A DNA stretch of 64,000 nt from Tetranychus cinnabarinus (taxonomy: Eukaryota > Arthropoda > Arachnida > Trombidiformes > Tetranychidae), in the NCBI GenBank assembly GCA_022266195.1, contig WHVY01000003.1, forward strand, positions 2,232,001 to 2,296,000, in the 5' to 3' direction. Each line of letters begins with the position of its first letter. Position 1 is the stretch's first letter. Made by a program: the position numbers and the translations under genes. Shown piece by piece: positions 39,001 to 50,100 of the stretch. Below the pieces are notes generated by a model. That model worked only from the letters and a program-made list of their open reading frames with translations. It was not told the origin of the DNA and made no database searches.

Positions 39001-42000
39001 GGTATCACTTGTTGAAGTTACCTTGTAAGATTTAGTGAAAGATAAGTACTTTAATAGTTGAATTTAGTTTAAGTTTTTTCTTTTAATTCACTTTCCTTTT
39101 TACTTTCTTTTCTCTTTCTTTTTTCTATCAAATCAAATTGAATAATAACTAACTTAAACACCAATGCAGTTTACTTTTTTCACTTGCTCTCCCCCGCTCT
39201 ACTTTTTCCCATCAATCAAAGTGAATAAAAGGCAAAGTAATGCAAAAAGATATTCATAATGCTTTTAATACTTCTTTCTGTATTGTTAATTAAACAATAC
39301 AAAATTTAATTTTGATTTTTCAATTATATTCATTACTCTCCTCATAAATTCGACCATCAAAAACCTTATTAAGGACCAGTATATTGAGCTGATATTGGAA
39401 GGAGTTCAATCTGAGGGATTGTGATCGCGGTTCATTCATAATGCTCCGATTTATCTCACTCAATCCATCCAACCTGTCCAGCATATGCTCAAAAACACGA
39501 CCAACATCATCGTATAGACGATCATCAATTTCATTATGTCTCTCTGTTGACACAACCAACCTTTCCATCATTTGCCTCAATCGATGAATGTCGTTTGCCT
39601 GGGGATTTGGTGGAGGCGGAGAAGGACCCATAATTGAATTACAATGAAGATCTATCAAATTCTAATTCCGTAGACTCATAATTGGCGATCACTCTTATAA
39701 CGCGTTGAAAACTCTTCACACTCACGACGTTCTCTTTCACACTGCACATTCGCGGGTGACGATTTCAACGACCTGCCAAAGTTGGTTTATAATTGTAGGC
39801 TGAATATCTGACATTGTTGAAATTAAATGTAACTTTTGTAAATACTTACATAGCATTAGACTTACCACAGCCGGGCGGTTCTATGCCCCCATTCGGGTGA
39901 AAATCGATGTATGCAAGAGAATCTTCAATTCGAAGTCCCATTCTTACATAATCAGTATGGATTGTTTCAGCATATTTTCCATCAGATACGTCAAGTCGAA
40001 TAACAATGTCAGTGAAATTTGGTCTAGCTAGAGCAAAGCCGGTTATCCTTCAAATTTTTTTATTTTGCGATCTTTTACCAGCATAGCCATCTGAACCACA
40101 AAGAGGCACCAAAAATTTCACTATTTGCCGCAACTTTATAATGTTAAGGGTTTTGGTAATTTTTTGCCTTGCATTCGATATTTAAGTTTTTTCATTCTCC
40201 TGTCCAGCCACGTTCGTCTTGAAAGCTTGTGTGCCCATGAATGTGCGCACTATGCAAAAGTTGTTATACTAGTTATACTTGTAAAATTTAGCTGAAATTA
40301 AGTCAAATTAATAATTTCTTGCACAGCAAGTCCGGTTGATTTCAACTCAACGCAGTAATCCATTTGTTGAAACAAAGAGTTTGTTTTGCCTTTCTTATTA
40401 CATTGTTGAGAACAAGAAATTTATTTGTTAAGCCAGGAAAATAGACAGAATATTATATAGATAGGTAGATCAGGTAGATCATGTAACACAATAGCATTTG
40501 AGAAAACACAAATAGAGTTTTAGGAAAGTAGCTTTAAAAGTCTACTAAAGATTGAAAGGCTATGGTACTCTGATATGTACAAAAAGAGCAAATTTAGACT
40601 CGACTGATTGTGTGAATGAAATTGAAACGAACAGTCAAAGCCTAAGAAATCAAATAGATGAGCATCTAAATAATACTACGAATGAGATTGAAATAGTTCG
40701 AGAAATTAAAGCTGTAATTTCTTTGATTAACCTTCTTTTCCTCTAATACTTTTATTTATTATTATACCGTTACATTGATGTTATCCAAGTTTACTTGCAG
40801 TTAATCCATTTTCATCTGACTACTCTATCAAATTAATCCATTTTTATGCTTAAAATGCACTTTCCTCTGTTTAACTTTTCCATTTCAAAGTTTTAGCACT
40901 TTTCCCAAGTAAACATGTTGATGAAAAATCAGTCTCAAAAAGATTCACCAATTTTAATAGCACGAACATGCCATGATATAAATTCATTTTTACAATTGTT
41001 TGATAAATTCTTAATGGAATCTCGATCAATTTCTGCGATTAAACCATGATTTTGTTCAAAATTTTCTTTGAATTATAATGTAAATTATTTAGTGAATCTA
41101 AGCATTTGTTGATATTCTCCTGCAAAATTCATGTTGAATTCATTCACTCAATAAGATAAGCTAGATTTTTCAACCCATGTTTTTGTTCTCGGTTCAAGTT
41201 TGACTTTTGCATTTATTTTGATTTAAATAAATTACAGATTAATCAAAGATCAAATTGCAACTGATTTTTTTATTTCAATTCTCCAGGAAAAAAAGTTCTG
41301 AAGAAGAAAATGTTTTTTTAGAAAAACTTGAAAACTCAGTTTCTTGACTTTGAATTCATGATGAAAAAGTGTTTTAATAACTTGTCATTTTCTATGCATT
41401 TTCTACCTTTTAATCAGTTAACTCTTTTCTTTCTTCTATTCAATACAGAAGATGCTCTATTTTGCCTGAAGGATTACAAAAAGTACTTGACAAATTATAA
41501 AATGGATGTTTCAAGAGCTGAAGAATGCTTTAAATCAATGTTAAATGTGAGTAGATGAGCAAACTGGTTCAATTGAAGTGACTGTATAGAGTCAAGAAAA
41601 TGGCTAAAAATAGCAATTTCAATATGAGACTATGTTCGATCATTTTTAATATTCAAAGGAAGAAGAAGAGAAATTGAAATTGAAATTATGTCCATCAAAG
41701 AAGGGAGAAGAAAGAATTTCTCTGTTTTCAGCATTACATTTGTTCAGAGTGATTTCATGATTGAGTATTTTTCAAGCCTAGAAATGAAAATAAACATTAT
41801 TTTGTAACATTAAAGGCCAAGACCTGAAAGAGAGAAGGCAAAAAACAACAAACTGATGAACTAGGAAAAGGGAAAAGAAAATTTTGAAAAAGAAAAGAAA
41901 AATTTTCTTGTTTTACTCCAAAAGTTATCCATTCCAAGGAAGGGCACTGGGAGTAAATTTACAATGATAAACTTGATGACACTGAAAAAATGGTTGAGAC

Positions 42001-44409
42001 ATGAACAGAAATGGATAATAAAATGAGAAATAATCAAAATAAATCAAAATAATATCAAATTCGGATTTGGGAGTGAAAAATGTCAAAAAGCAAAAAGAAA
42101 AATTTTTCTTCCTTTTCTTTACCTTTTGTTCATATTTATGTTGCCGGTGATAACAATAACAATGATAATAAAAAGCAATAAAAGTGAAAATAAAAGTTCT
42201 TAGACAATGAACGATAAACAACATCATCAAATTATAAGCTTATTTAAATGATGAACAAGTTCAAATTTCAAGTGATTCCATGGCGAAAATTCGTTGCTTC
42301 GTTTTCTCATCATTGCATGATAATTATTTGGCAACTTGAATCTTTCATTAGCATAAAGAGAAAGTTCAATTTTCACTTCTTTTGTTACATTTTTGACCCA
42401 AAATTTAGTCTTTGTTGACATTTGGTTACATTTACCTTGAACCTTGTTTCACCCTTTCCCATAATCTGACTTGAGCAACCTTTGTTGATTCAAATTTTGA
42501 CAATTTTCATGTTCCAATGAAACTCGATTTGGCCGCCGGCTTTGTCATCATAATGATTATTATCGAGCAAATGATGCAAAAGGTTTGCTTAAATGTTCAT
42601 GTTTTGCATTTCAAATTGATTTTGGCTTTTCTTTTGCCTTTTCCTTCCAAAAACTTGTGAATGAATCAACTGTAATGATTATGATTAGGAATGAGAATAA
42701 GCATTACTTTTTTGCATGATAAACTAGAAATCTTTATTCACTGATTATCTTGTATAAAGTAATTTCTGATTCTCTTCTCTTCTTCTTCTCTTCTTTCATC
42801 TACACTATTAACTGTTGATAAAATGTCATTTATATTCCATGAATTTTGTTCCTGTTCAATCCTTCAACTTTTCAAGTTCAATTCACTTTTTTCCCTTTGC
42901 TTCTGCTTCTTCTTCTTGCTCATTCATTCATTTCTCGCTTCTTTTTTCCCACTAAACATTTGTAAACATCATTTCCATCTCTTAACTTTTCATCATCATC
43001 ATCATTTTATCAGATTAATTTTTCTGTTATCATTATCATGAAATTTTATTATCCCAACCGTAAATGTGTGAATAACTGGTTCTGACAGTTGCTTTTTAAA
43101 ACAGCCAATTCAAATGCGAACAGAAAGAAGAAGAAGAAAAAAAACTTGAGCTTTCAACGAGTCTTGCACAGTTGAACCAGAATCGAGTGAAAACAAACCA
43201 TTAAAAGGGAAAGTGCAATATTACCTAAACAATTATCGTCCTTCAATTTTCAACCTTTTCTCTCGTCAATTGATCCAAATGTAAATTAACCAGTTTAAAG
43301 CTCAACAAAACTATTAATATTCAAGTTTTCTATTAGAGATATGAGATAATTGACAGAAATTGGAAAAGAAAAATTCAAAACAAAATTTTTCACTTCACTT
43401 CGTTGCTCGAATTGGATCAATCGTTAGGTTATGTTTAAGAATGCAATTTTTTCATTGGAATACCTTCATTCGGATCAAGAGAGACATTTTTCACTGATTT
43501 CACTCGAAAGCTATTTTGTAGGATTACAGTTTTGAATGTCGTTATCAACTGTCCAGAAAATTCAATATTTATGCATAGATTTTGTAGTTGAATTGAAACA
43601 ACTTGGTCGATGAATGAGTTCAGAATGTGTGATTTCGTTTGAAAAAGTGAGTCAATGATGAAAAGTGGAGAAAAATTTCTTTCATGGAAAAAATAAAGTT
43701 AAAAATCTTGTAAACTCAAAATGGCATGAAAACTTGACAACTCTTGAACCGACTCAAAATAATTTTTCCATGCGATCGACAATTTACGAGAATTTTTCAG
43801 ATCTCAAAATGTTGTTTCGATGTCATAAAGCTGAGCATATGAGCTTTTTCAGTGTCATTTGAGTAATCAAGACTTATAATATAATGAATAGACAAAACTG
43901 TCTCAGATTTTACAGAACAAAAGAAATTTGAATTGAATTTGATTTTCCTGTTTTCTTCTGGTGAAGAAAACAATATTGAATGAATTTTCATTTGGTTTAA
44001 TCATTATCAGTTTCAAGCAATATGTCAGTTTGTTTAGATGAAATGAAGTACAAAGAGTAAATGATTGTATAACATGGACATGATTGTCACAAAATTAGTC
44101 CAACAATAGCATGTTAAATTGCCTTTGATTAAAATGTTCAACTGAACAGTTTTTTCTCTCTTTTCTTCTTCTTCTCCTGTAATTTCAACCCATTCAATTT
44201 TCTCATTTAATTGTTCAATTCTTTTCACCTTGTAACAGGAAAAAGACAAGGCAAACGGAAATGCATTAACATCAGACCGATTCAAGGAGCTTGTATACGA
44301 CTTTTGGGTTTCAAAGAATCCATCCAGTCCAGGAAAGTACATTTGCGGTCCATTTGATTCAGTTGAACAAAGTCAAATGGAGTCTAAAGTTCAACACAAA
44401 GCCATGTAA
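33009..44409 (+). CDS. sarcoplasmic calcium-binding protein/calexcitin-like EF-hand protein, five exons
   Basis: Coding exons are 33009-33063, 33403-33569, 33652-33784, 41449-41546 and 44239-44409. All have GT-AG borders and the phases agree, giving 207 aa. TAA in frame nine bases before the ATG fixes the start, and the acceptor at 32995 implies an intron in the 5' UTR. EF1 is residues 19-30 (DDNGDGILSWED, canonical, Asp at position 12 as in SCPs). EF2 is 71-82 (D.N.D...E..E, position 6 is Thr instead of Gly). EF3 is 116-127 (D.N.D......D, position 6 is Ala). The fourth site near 152-165 keeps Gly-Asn but has lost the acidic ligands. The PGKYICGPF tail (182-190) resembles the conserved ending of calexcitin/SCP proteins. 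These are small cytosolic calcium buffers or sensors in muscle and neurons. The family is secure; SCP versus calexcitin is not. Intron 3 (33785-41448) is 7,664 nt and holds antisense genes and relics. Confidence 0.9.
35473..35712 (-). CDS. small secreted acidic protein candidate
   Basis: A 79-aa frame. Residues 1-15 (MILVLIQLFSCIPYG) look like a signal peptide. The mature part is acidic, with repeated Asp/Glu near the end (DGDDDYIDDHEDISLDDYD). A TATA-like TATTTTTA lies at 35754-35747, about 35-40 nt before the start codon, and ATTGGTTCACT could be the initiation region. The stop codon TAA lies inside an AATAAA hexamer (35477-35472), so the poly(A) signal overlaps the coding end. No family is recognised. 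It lies antisense inside intron 3 of the EF-hand gene. Salivary or cuticular small secreted proteins are possible, but this is inference. Confidence 0.4.
   Translation of the reverse strand: MILVLIQLFSCIPYGKVLDEIDMKLADFTDFLNRHEELSESTLFLQAIKAIEDGDDDYIDDHEDISLDDYDISMLICIQ
35850..36068 (+). CDS. basic 72-aa open frame, doubtful
   Basis: A Lys/Arg-rich frame (RRQISQEKQR at its end) in the same orientation as the host gene and inside its intron 3. It has no domain, signal or splice context. It differs in composition from typical intronic DNA here and may be a fragment of a decayed gene. Confidence 0.15.
   Translation: MFDVWLVKIKRRFWSGKESKAGNATKGELGSQNKKNENLKALEPKSLKRMENTLKNSPIMRVRRQISQEKQR
36339..36690 (-). 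pseudogene. broken gene of unknown family, stop plus frameshift
   Basis: Reading the minus strand from about 36690, one frame gives VRELFFEYGCKLLKMVLPSP, then TAG at 36614-36612, then continues in the same frame as AKELIKTESKVAENEPMDSE and on to DFKEWLEQGKDPDVFGADAG. Near 36452-36436 the frame shifts by one base and continues NDDVLVNELNDLIGFQPQP to a stop at 36339. Sense is preserved on both sides of the two lesions, which is what a recently inactivated coding sequence shows. The product was acidic and partly Pro/Gln-rich at the end. I do not recognise it. Confidence 0.55.
37368..37532 (+). repeat. GAA/GAT/GAC trinucleotide tract, open in two frames
   Basis: From about 37380 to 37460 the sequence is a degenerate run of GAW-type triplets. 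One frame reads a long acidic run (DDSEDDDEEDDEEDGD) ending in TAG. The other frame, open from ATG 37368 to TAG 37530-37532, reads a 54-residue cationic Met/Lys/Val-rich peptide (MKKMVKKIVKTIVKTMMKK). Both are by-products of the repeat unless shown to be translated. Confidence 0.6.
38108..38380 (-). CDS. proline-start coiled-coil ORF, copy 1 of a duplicated unit
   Basis: A 90-aa frame. It opens MGPSPPPPNPQAN, then an amphipathic charged helix-forming stretch (IHRLRQMMERLVVLTVRHNE), then LDRLDGLSEINRSIMN, after which the two copies diverge. Copy 2 lies at 39320-39658. Both copies keep the frame open although they differ by substitutions and a 12-nt (4-codon) indel. Function is unknown. It may be an exon or relic of an uncharacterised gene family. 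It lies antisense in intron 3 of the EF-hand gene. Confidence 0.4.
   Translation of the reverse strand: MGPSPPPPNPQANKIHRLRQMMERLVVLTVRHNEIDERLYEDAEHMLDRLDGLSEINRSIMNSTKAYASTPQNGNGNTFTPFRMIDFTLG
38195..38394. repeat. direct repeat copy 1 (about 200 bp)
   Basis: Starts ATTCATAATGCTCCGATTT and ends GAATTACAAT. It is matched in the same orientation at 39434-39645, with about 10 substitutions and one 12-nt indel. Homology stops sharply at both ends. The repeat falls inside the two related minus-strand frames. Confidence 0.85.
38478..38690 (-). pseudogene. frameshifted coding remnant next to repeat copy 1
   Basis: On the minus strand a segment reads DSDDLTEK. A one-base frame change then gives VLDRVASLLPKQNVPSSGIG, then EEERLAKRISNILIQVEKNQ and an acidic/Ser end (DDYVVIDSSASDDASSSTA) with TAA near 38478. 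There is no in-frame ATG. TTTTTCTTTCAAAACATAG just before could be an acceptor, so an exon is possible. The simplest reading is a decayed coding sequence. No family is recognised. Confidence 0.4.
39320..39658 (-). CDS. proline-start coiled-coil ORF, copy 2 of a duplicated unit
   Basis: A 112-aa frame, beginning either at 39658 or at the internal Met before GPSPPPPNPQAND (shared with copy 1). Compared with copy 1 it has four extra residues (GRVF region) and a different C-terminal half (ending EESNEYN). Upstream on the same strand, after a possible acceptor CTTTGGCAG near 39777, another open piece reads QCERERRECEEFSTRYKSDR before a stop, possibly a further exon. Unknown function. Confidence 0.4.
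   Translation of the reverse strand: MIDLHCNSIMGPSPPPPNPQANDIHRLRQMMERLVVSTERHNEIDDRLYDDVGRVFEHMLDRLDGLSEINRSIMNEPRSQSLRLNSFQYQLNILVLNKVFDGRIYEESNEYN
39434..39645. repeat. direct repeat copy 2 (about 212 bp)
   Basis: Same-orientation partner of 38195-38394, carrying the 12-nt insertion near 39490-39505. The two starts are about 1.24 kb apart, so a local segmental duplication is likely. Confidence 0.85.
39846..40170 (-). pseudogene. pancreatic-type triacylglycerol lipase remnant
   Basis: The minus strand reads GYAGK, then KKI followed by TGA (40052-40050), then RITGFALARPNF, then IVIRLDVSDGKYAETIHTD and LAYIDFHPNGGIEPPGCG. This is the lipase-family order: the glycine-rich turn after the nucleophile, the ITGLDPA-type acid-residue motif, the V-R-LD-SDA-VIHTD strand, and the YPNGG..PGC loop. 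The catalytic Asp position reads Ala (FAL at 40037-40029), a stop interrupts the frame, and the GHSLG nucleophile motif cannot be found upstream. A GTAAGT directly after PGCG (intron start 39865) looks like the old exon border. It is a dead gene fragment, antisense in intron 3 of the EF-hand gene. Lipases of this family hydrolyse lipid esters and are usually secreted. Confidence 0.75.
40552..40746 (+). CDS. 64-aa charged open frame, doubtful
   Basis: A Glu/Asn/Ile-rich frame (VNEIETNSQSLRNQIDEHL, then NEIEIVREIKAVI) with coiled-coil-like heptads. It shows no signal peptide, splice support or known family. It lies in intron 3 of the EF-hand gene on the host strand and could be another relic. 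Confidence 0.2.
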   Translation: MKGYGTLICTKRANLDSTDCVNEIETNSQSLRNQIDEHLNNTTNEIEIVREIKAVISLINLLFL

Positions 44410-47161
44410 AAGCAAAGTAAACATTGGAACACTGGAAAAGAGAAAAAGAAAAGTTCTGAAAAAGAAGAAAGTCTGTGATGAAAATTAAAATTTACTTGTT
44501 CCAATAACTTGTTGATGTGTTTAACTTTTCGGTAACAAGAAAAACATTCTTTACTCTCTTCAATTAAATGATGCCAGTAATGGCAAAGGTAAACATGAAA
44601 CGAAAAAAAGACACATTTTTTTGTCTCAATTTTCTTCTTCAACCTCTTCACGGTCTTGCCAATGGAAAAGAGGAGAAGAAGAAAAAAATTCTTTGACTTT
44701 ATTATTTACAGTAAATTCATGTAAAGGTTCAAGTCTGTTTATCATGATAAAACCACAGTTTACTCAACTACTTATTACCAAACTTTGAACCGATTAATAG
44801 CGTTAAGCTTTGTTTAACCAGTCACTCAAGTGAGTTGAAACCAGGCGAGAGTAAAGTAAAAATAATTTTCATCTTCGATTTTCTTTTCCTTTTTTTCGCA
44901 TCTTCTTTTCTGTCCCTGTTCAATGCTGGAAGCATCTTACTTTTCCATGCAACATTATCCAACCATTTTCGGAATTAACACTTGCTTCAACCCTTTACCT
45001 GGCTCATTATACTGTCCTTTATTCATTGAACGTTCACAGTGTTTACCAGAGTTGAGTTGCTTTCTAATCTTTGATTCAATTTAATCACCTGTCAACAGAA
45101 TTACAAATGGAAGGCTTAAACTTTCTACTTTTCATTTTAACCTCTTTTTTCTGGTCATTTTTATTGGCGATCCAATGTCTTTATCCTCATCATCATTACT
45201 CATGACTGATGCTTGGTGACCCTTTCAACCAATAAATGTGTCAAAATTTATGTCCATTAAAGTTGTTCACCTGTGACTACCAAGACTCTAAAAAATAAGC
45301 AACTTTGAAATGAAAGAAGAAGAAGAAAAAAGAGAAAAAATCTTTTGTTTCAAATGTTGAATGTGATGAGGTATTTAGAGGCAAACTGTCATGATGACTT
45401 TCAGGGTGATATTTTTTGTTCCTTTCAGTAATAATATGATAATTTGATTCCATCAATAAGAAAATCTGTTTTGGAGAAAAAAAATGTATTGAATGAATGA
45501 ACAAAAATTGGCAAATCTTTTTTGTCACTTTACATGGTAAGAGAGAAACATGTTTAACTGATAATTTGGTTTGAAATATTTTTCACCTTTCATGAGCTGA
45601 AACCCAGTGCAACTGGACTTTGACAGTTTATGGGAAAGGCATGAAGGTCAAATGAAAGGCCTCAAGGTGTGTTTGTAAAAATCACTGAATTTTTGAAAGG
45701 AAAAGCAGAAAAAGAAGAGAAAAAAGTTGAGAGAAAAAAAGGCGAAGAGTTTTTTTTCTTCAACCTTTTTTCTTGCCTCTTCTCAAGTTGAAGATGGAAG
45801 CAACTTTCCAGTCAGTTTTTCCTACGGATAAAGAAAAGGTAAATTGGAAAATGAAAAGGCTAGCAATATGAAGAGGAAGACAAATCAGTACATGATGATG
45901 ATGTTGATAAATAAAAAAAGGAGAAATCATGATTGATGAAAAGGTTGCAAGAAATGGAGAAAATTTCATCTTTATCTTCATGATTTTGATGAGAATGAGA
46001 AGAGAAAAGGAAGAAAAAGTTGAGAATGAAAAGGGAAAAGTGGAAGAAAAGGAGTTCGATAAAAAAAAGAGTTTTGACCAAAAGAAAGGTTTTTATCGAA
46101 ATGAGAAAAGTAAAGAAGATGAACATGATGGTAATGCACCGAAAATTTATCATAAATCAGACAGGATTTCCTATTGATAAGAGAAGCAAGTTTAACAGAA
46201 AAAAAACTCAAGAGTCTGGATAAACAGATAATCAGGTTTCATCTCTAGTTTCAATATTGTTCCCAATACTTTCCATTGAGCCTCAATTTTACATGAATAG
46301 AGATAAATTGGTTAAAACTTGCAATTCTGTACACATTGAGATTCAACAATTTGTCCATTCTTCATGGCAATTCAAATTCTGTAATTGATCAATAAAATTT
46401 ACTTTGCTTCTTCTTTCCTTGAAAAGAACTAATTTTTCGTCGTTTCCTTTTTTTCGTTGACCAAATGTGACCAACTTGTTGGAATGCAAATTCAACGGTA
46501 AAATGATGACATGAATGATTAATATTGAACTTGATGCTTTGGAAGAAAAATTTTTTTTCAGACTTTTCTTTTTCTTCATTGCCTTTATTATTATTATTTT
46601 GATAGATTTTATTGTGTTATCTGTAGTTTTTTTTCTTGGTTGACATAGTATCATTACATTGTTTCATCTGATGATGAGGCTAATATTATTAACATGAGTT
46701 CCCATGAGTCAATGAAACCAAACAAAACAGAAGAGGATAAAACTTGTACAGATAATAAATGTTTTTGTATCAAAAAGAGGAGCAAAAGAAGGATGCAACA
46801 GAGAGCAAAAAAAGAGTAAGGAAAGATGAGATGAAAAGGATGAAGAAGAAGAAGAAGAAATGAAACTTTTTGCCTTTTCATAATTGGATAACAATTTACC
46901 ATTGGTGATATTAAATGATAGCTTTTTGCTTTAATATCTAATTGAAAAAAAAGGTTGACCAATTTAAAGGTGTGCAACTTGAAATTGGCGACAGAAAAAA
47001 AGCAAACTTTCAATCAATGAAAACACTGAATTTCGAACATTTGTACTTCTATTTTGTTTCTCTTGTCTTTAAAAGTGATTTTTTTCATCTTCTTCTTCTT
47101 CTTGTTTTTGCTCGAACTTGGGTCAAGTTTTGTTCACCTAAAAGTTGAATGTACATTTTTT
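44410..47161. other. intergenic, purine/pyrimidine-skewed
   Basis: This lies between the convergent ends of the EF-hand gene (+) and the receptor gene (-). It is rich in GAAGAA/TTCTTC-type runs that produce many overlapping Lys/Glu- or Phe/Ser-rich frames on both strands, none with motifs. It must hold both 3' UTRs. Confidence 0.5.
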
Positions 47162-50100
47162 TCATGTTCGATGTAAATCTCCTTTTAATATTCGATAAAA
47201 AGTCTTTTTGTAATGCTGATTGGCCATGGCATAACAGAATGGATTAACGGGCGAATTAACGTAACACAAAAAGTAGGTAAAATAAAACCAATGATGGTTG
47301 ACACAATTTTTACAGAAACCTTCAACAAGAGCATTGATATGATACGGTGTCCAACAAATGACGAATGCTCCTAAAATGAATGAAATTGTTCGCAGGGCTT
47401 TTCGAGCTCGATTCTCTGATTTACTCTTTTGCCTTTTCTCCTTCTTTTTACGACCATTTCTCAGGCGCTTTGACAACTTCAACACAATAGCACCTTTATC
47501 TTCAAATCCATTCTGCTCCTGGTCTGGATCACCATTCATACCCATTCCTTCACTTGCAGTCTCACCGGCAACCACACTACCAACTGCACTAACTCCATCT
47601 GGACACTTGGCCTCTTCTTCATCAGTCTCTCGACTAGTGTTTACTTCATCGTATCTTGGGTCTACTTTGATGGATGACGATTCCATCACTAAAATTGTAT
47701 CACCCGACGAGTCACCAGACAAGCCAACACTCGGGTGACCTGGTTGAGTCAATGGTCCAGGTGGACTTTTGGTTTGACTTGAATTTGAAAAGTTTAAACT
47801 AAATTGATTCACTTGTTGATGGCATTTATTAACGTTGTTGCTTCTATTTCTATTTATATTTTGATGATTACTTTTATAACTATTGATTTGTTTATCATTT
47901 TTATCATGCTGCCTATTGCTTTCGCCACTCCCTGTAGCATTGTCTGTTGACTCTTTGACACTAAATGAATCACAGTTAGGCACATTTTGTACCAAACAAT
48001 CACCAATATGATTTGCTTTGATGGTTACACTTTGCCTTGTGGGTTCAATGGGTAAACTTTTTGGAGGTTCGGGTCGATGGGTTGATGTGGATGAAGAGGA
48101 AGAGGTTGAAGGTTGATGAGGATGGTTTTGATGCAATTTTGTGCTTGTTGATGCATTTTCTGAATGTTGAGATGAACTTGATGATTTACTTTTATTTGAT
48201 GGAAAAGGCGGAATATTTAACTTATGAGTCTGTGAACAGGCTAAAGGTGATCTCGGTATTAAAACGGGAAGCTGTTTGGCTTGATTACTACTGGTCGAGT
48301 CTTTTTTAGTGTTGCCTTTTTTATTGGCCTTATTTTCATCGGATGCTTTTGCATTTCGAGTTTTCGAGTTTTTAGTTGCTTTTGGCAAAACAGGTTGAGG
48401 TGAGCAGTCTTCATCGGAATCAAATATCGGTGAACTTGAACGATCTTGATCAGAGCTATTGGCACCACCATCACCTCCTGCACCAGTCCACTGACCTGCA
48501 CCAGCCTCGGTTGTAGCATGAGCACTACCAGGATCACCTATCGGCCCTTCACGCTTCTTGTACTGACTAGTCGACTGTCCATAAACTTGCATACTTTTAA
48601 AGTGATACTCACCCGGACCTGAACCATCCGTGGGTTGAGCTCCACTCATACTTGGTCCAACTCCAATACCGGACGGAACAGTTAAATTTGACCCTGGCTT
48701 GGGCTTGTCTTGACTCAACAAAGTACTCTGTGTTTTGGACAGAGCCATACCTCTACCTATCGGCCCTTCACCAGGTTCACGGGTCAACGTTACCAGTGAT
48801 TGAACTTTTTTAGCCTTTTCTTCCGACTTTTTGGCCATTTCACGGGCAGTCTTGTAAATTTCACCATAAAGTACAAACAAGATAACAAGGGTAACATAGA
48901 AATAACCAATTATCAATGAAGTGTTGAATATTTGGTCTTTTAAAAACTGAACGGCACACTCGCCTGGCTCTAAATCACGATAGCCGATAAAGTACTCCCA
49001 GCCCATGATGGACGTGAAAAACAACAATGCTGGCACAATCCAGGTAATCATTACCATCCAAATTACTTTTTTCTTTGTTCGCCAATTGCGATACTTGGCT
49101 GGAATTTTAACGGAACAATATCGATCAATGGTAATCAACAAAACGGTGTAAATGGATACAAGGCAAACCGTGTGATCAACGGAAAGCCAAAGGTCACACG
49201 GCATTGGACCCAGTTTCCATGTACCCTGTAATATGTAGATGGCAAATATTGGCATAGAGATGAAACCTATACATAAATCAGAGATTGCTAGTGAAACTAT
49301 GAAGTAGTTGCTTGGTTGACGTATTTGACGGTCAACCACAAATGCTGTGAGCACTAAAATGTTGCCCAGAATGGTAACCACACTGAGTATAGCAATGGAC
49401 GTTGCGATGAAAATGGTCATCCAAAGGTTAAAAGGTGTACCCGAAGGTTCACCTGAAAGAGACTCGATTGTTTCACTAAAGTTGACATTGGTCGGTATAG
49501 AGGCAGACAGGGAAGCCACCGAAGACGGCGAAGAGGAAGAAGAGGCTGCAAGAAAAAGATCATCAAAACATCAGATCAAGGAACAAGAAAAAATGACTTT
49601 TTTGTCAAACCATTTAAATATGAGATTGAATTGTGCAAATTGATTTCATTCAACTGACCAATTCCCTTTGATTGATTAGATTCAATCACTTTTCTGACCT
49701 CAAAGCTGGACAAAAATGCAATATTGCACAACAAATATTGAACCAAAAAATGACTGATAATATTTATCAATAGTTATTCCTAGTCAATCTTGACCAGAAA
49801 AAAAACAGCAATAAAAGTTGAAAAGTTGGAAAAGAAAAGCAAAATTGATGAAAAAAAAATTTCACGCTAAACTAATATCACATTCATCAAAGTAAAGTCA
49901 ACATTTGAAATGTTGATAAAGTTGGACAAAATTGAAAAAACTTGAGAAAAAGAAAGTTGCAACAAAATTTTCAAGATTTGCTACTTTAGTGTTTCGAGTC
50001 AAGTTGGATATCAATTTTTTTGAGACACTTTTTACCCTCACAGGTACACATACCTAGAATAATTACAACCGAAGAGGAAAGGGAAAGCCTTGACGCTGAA

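Larger units (their letters stand above)
33785..41448. other. 7.66-kb intron 3 of the EF-hand gene, hosting nested sequences
   Basis: The donor GTAAGT starts at 33785 and the acceptor CAATACAG ends at 41448, joining split codon AAA (Lys119). Between about 35.3 and 40.2 kb, mostly on the minus strand, lie coding-like sequences that differ in codon use from the surroundings. Introns 1, 2 and 4 are 339, 82 and 2,692 nt, so this one is an outlier. Confidence 0.8.

Noticed and set aside
45760..46223. Cluster of overlapping Lys/Glu- and Phe/Ser-rich frames on both strands
   Set aside because: These are products of GAAAAG/CTTTTC-type purine-pyrimidine skew, mutually antisense, with no motif.
47358..47738. 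126-aa plus-strand frame opposite the receptor gene
   Set aside because: It mirrors the coding strand of the third loop and TM6 region and has no features of its own.
48259..48537. 92-aa minus-strand frame inside the receptor
   Set aside because: It is an alternative frame of the low-complexity third intracellular loop.
49517..49519. GTG as start codon of the receptor
   Set aside because: The frame continues upstream to a clear splice acceptor and joins in phase to an ATG-bearing exon with a good Kozak context.
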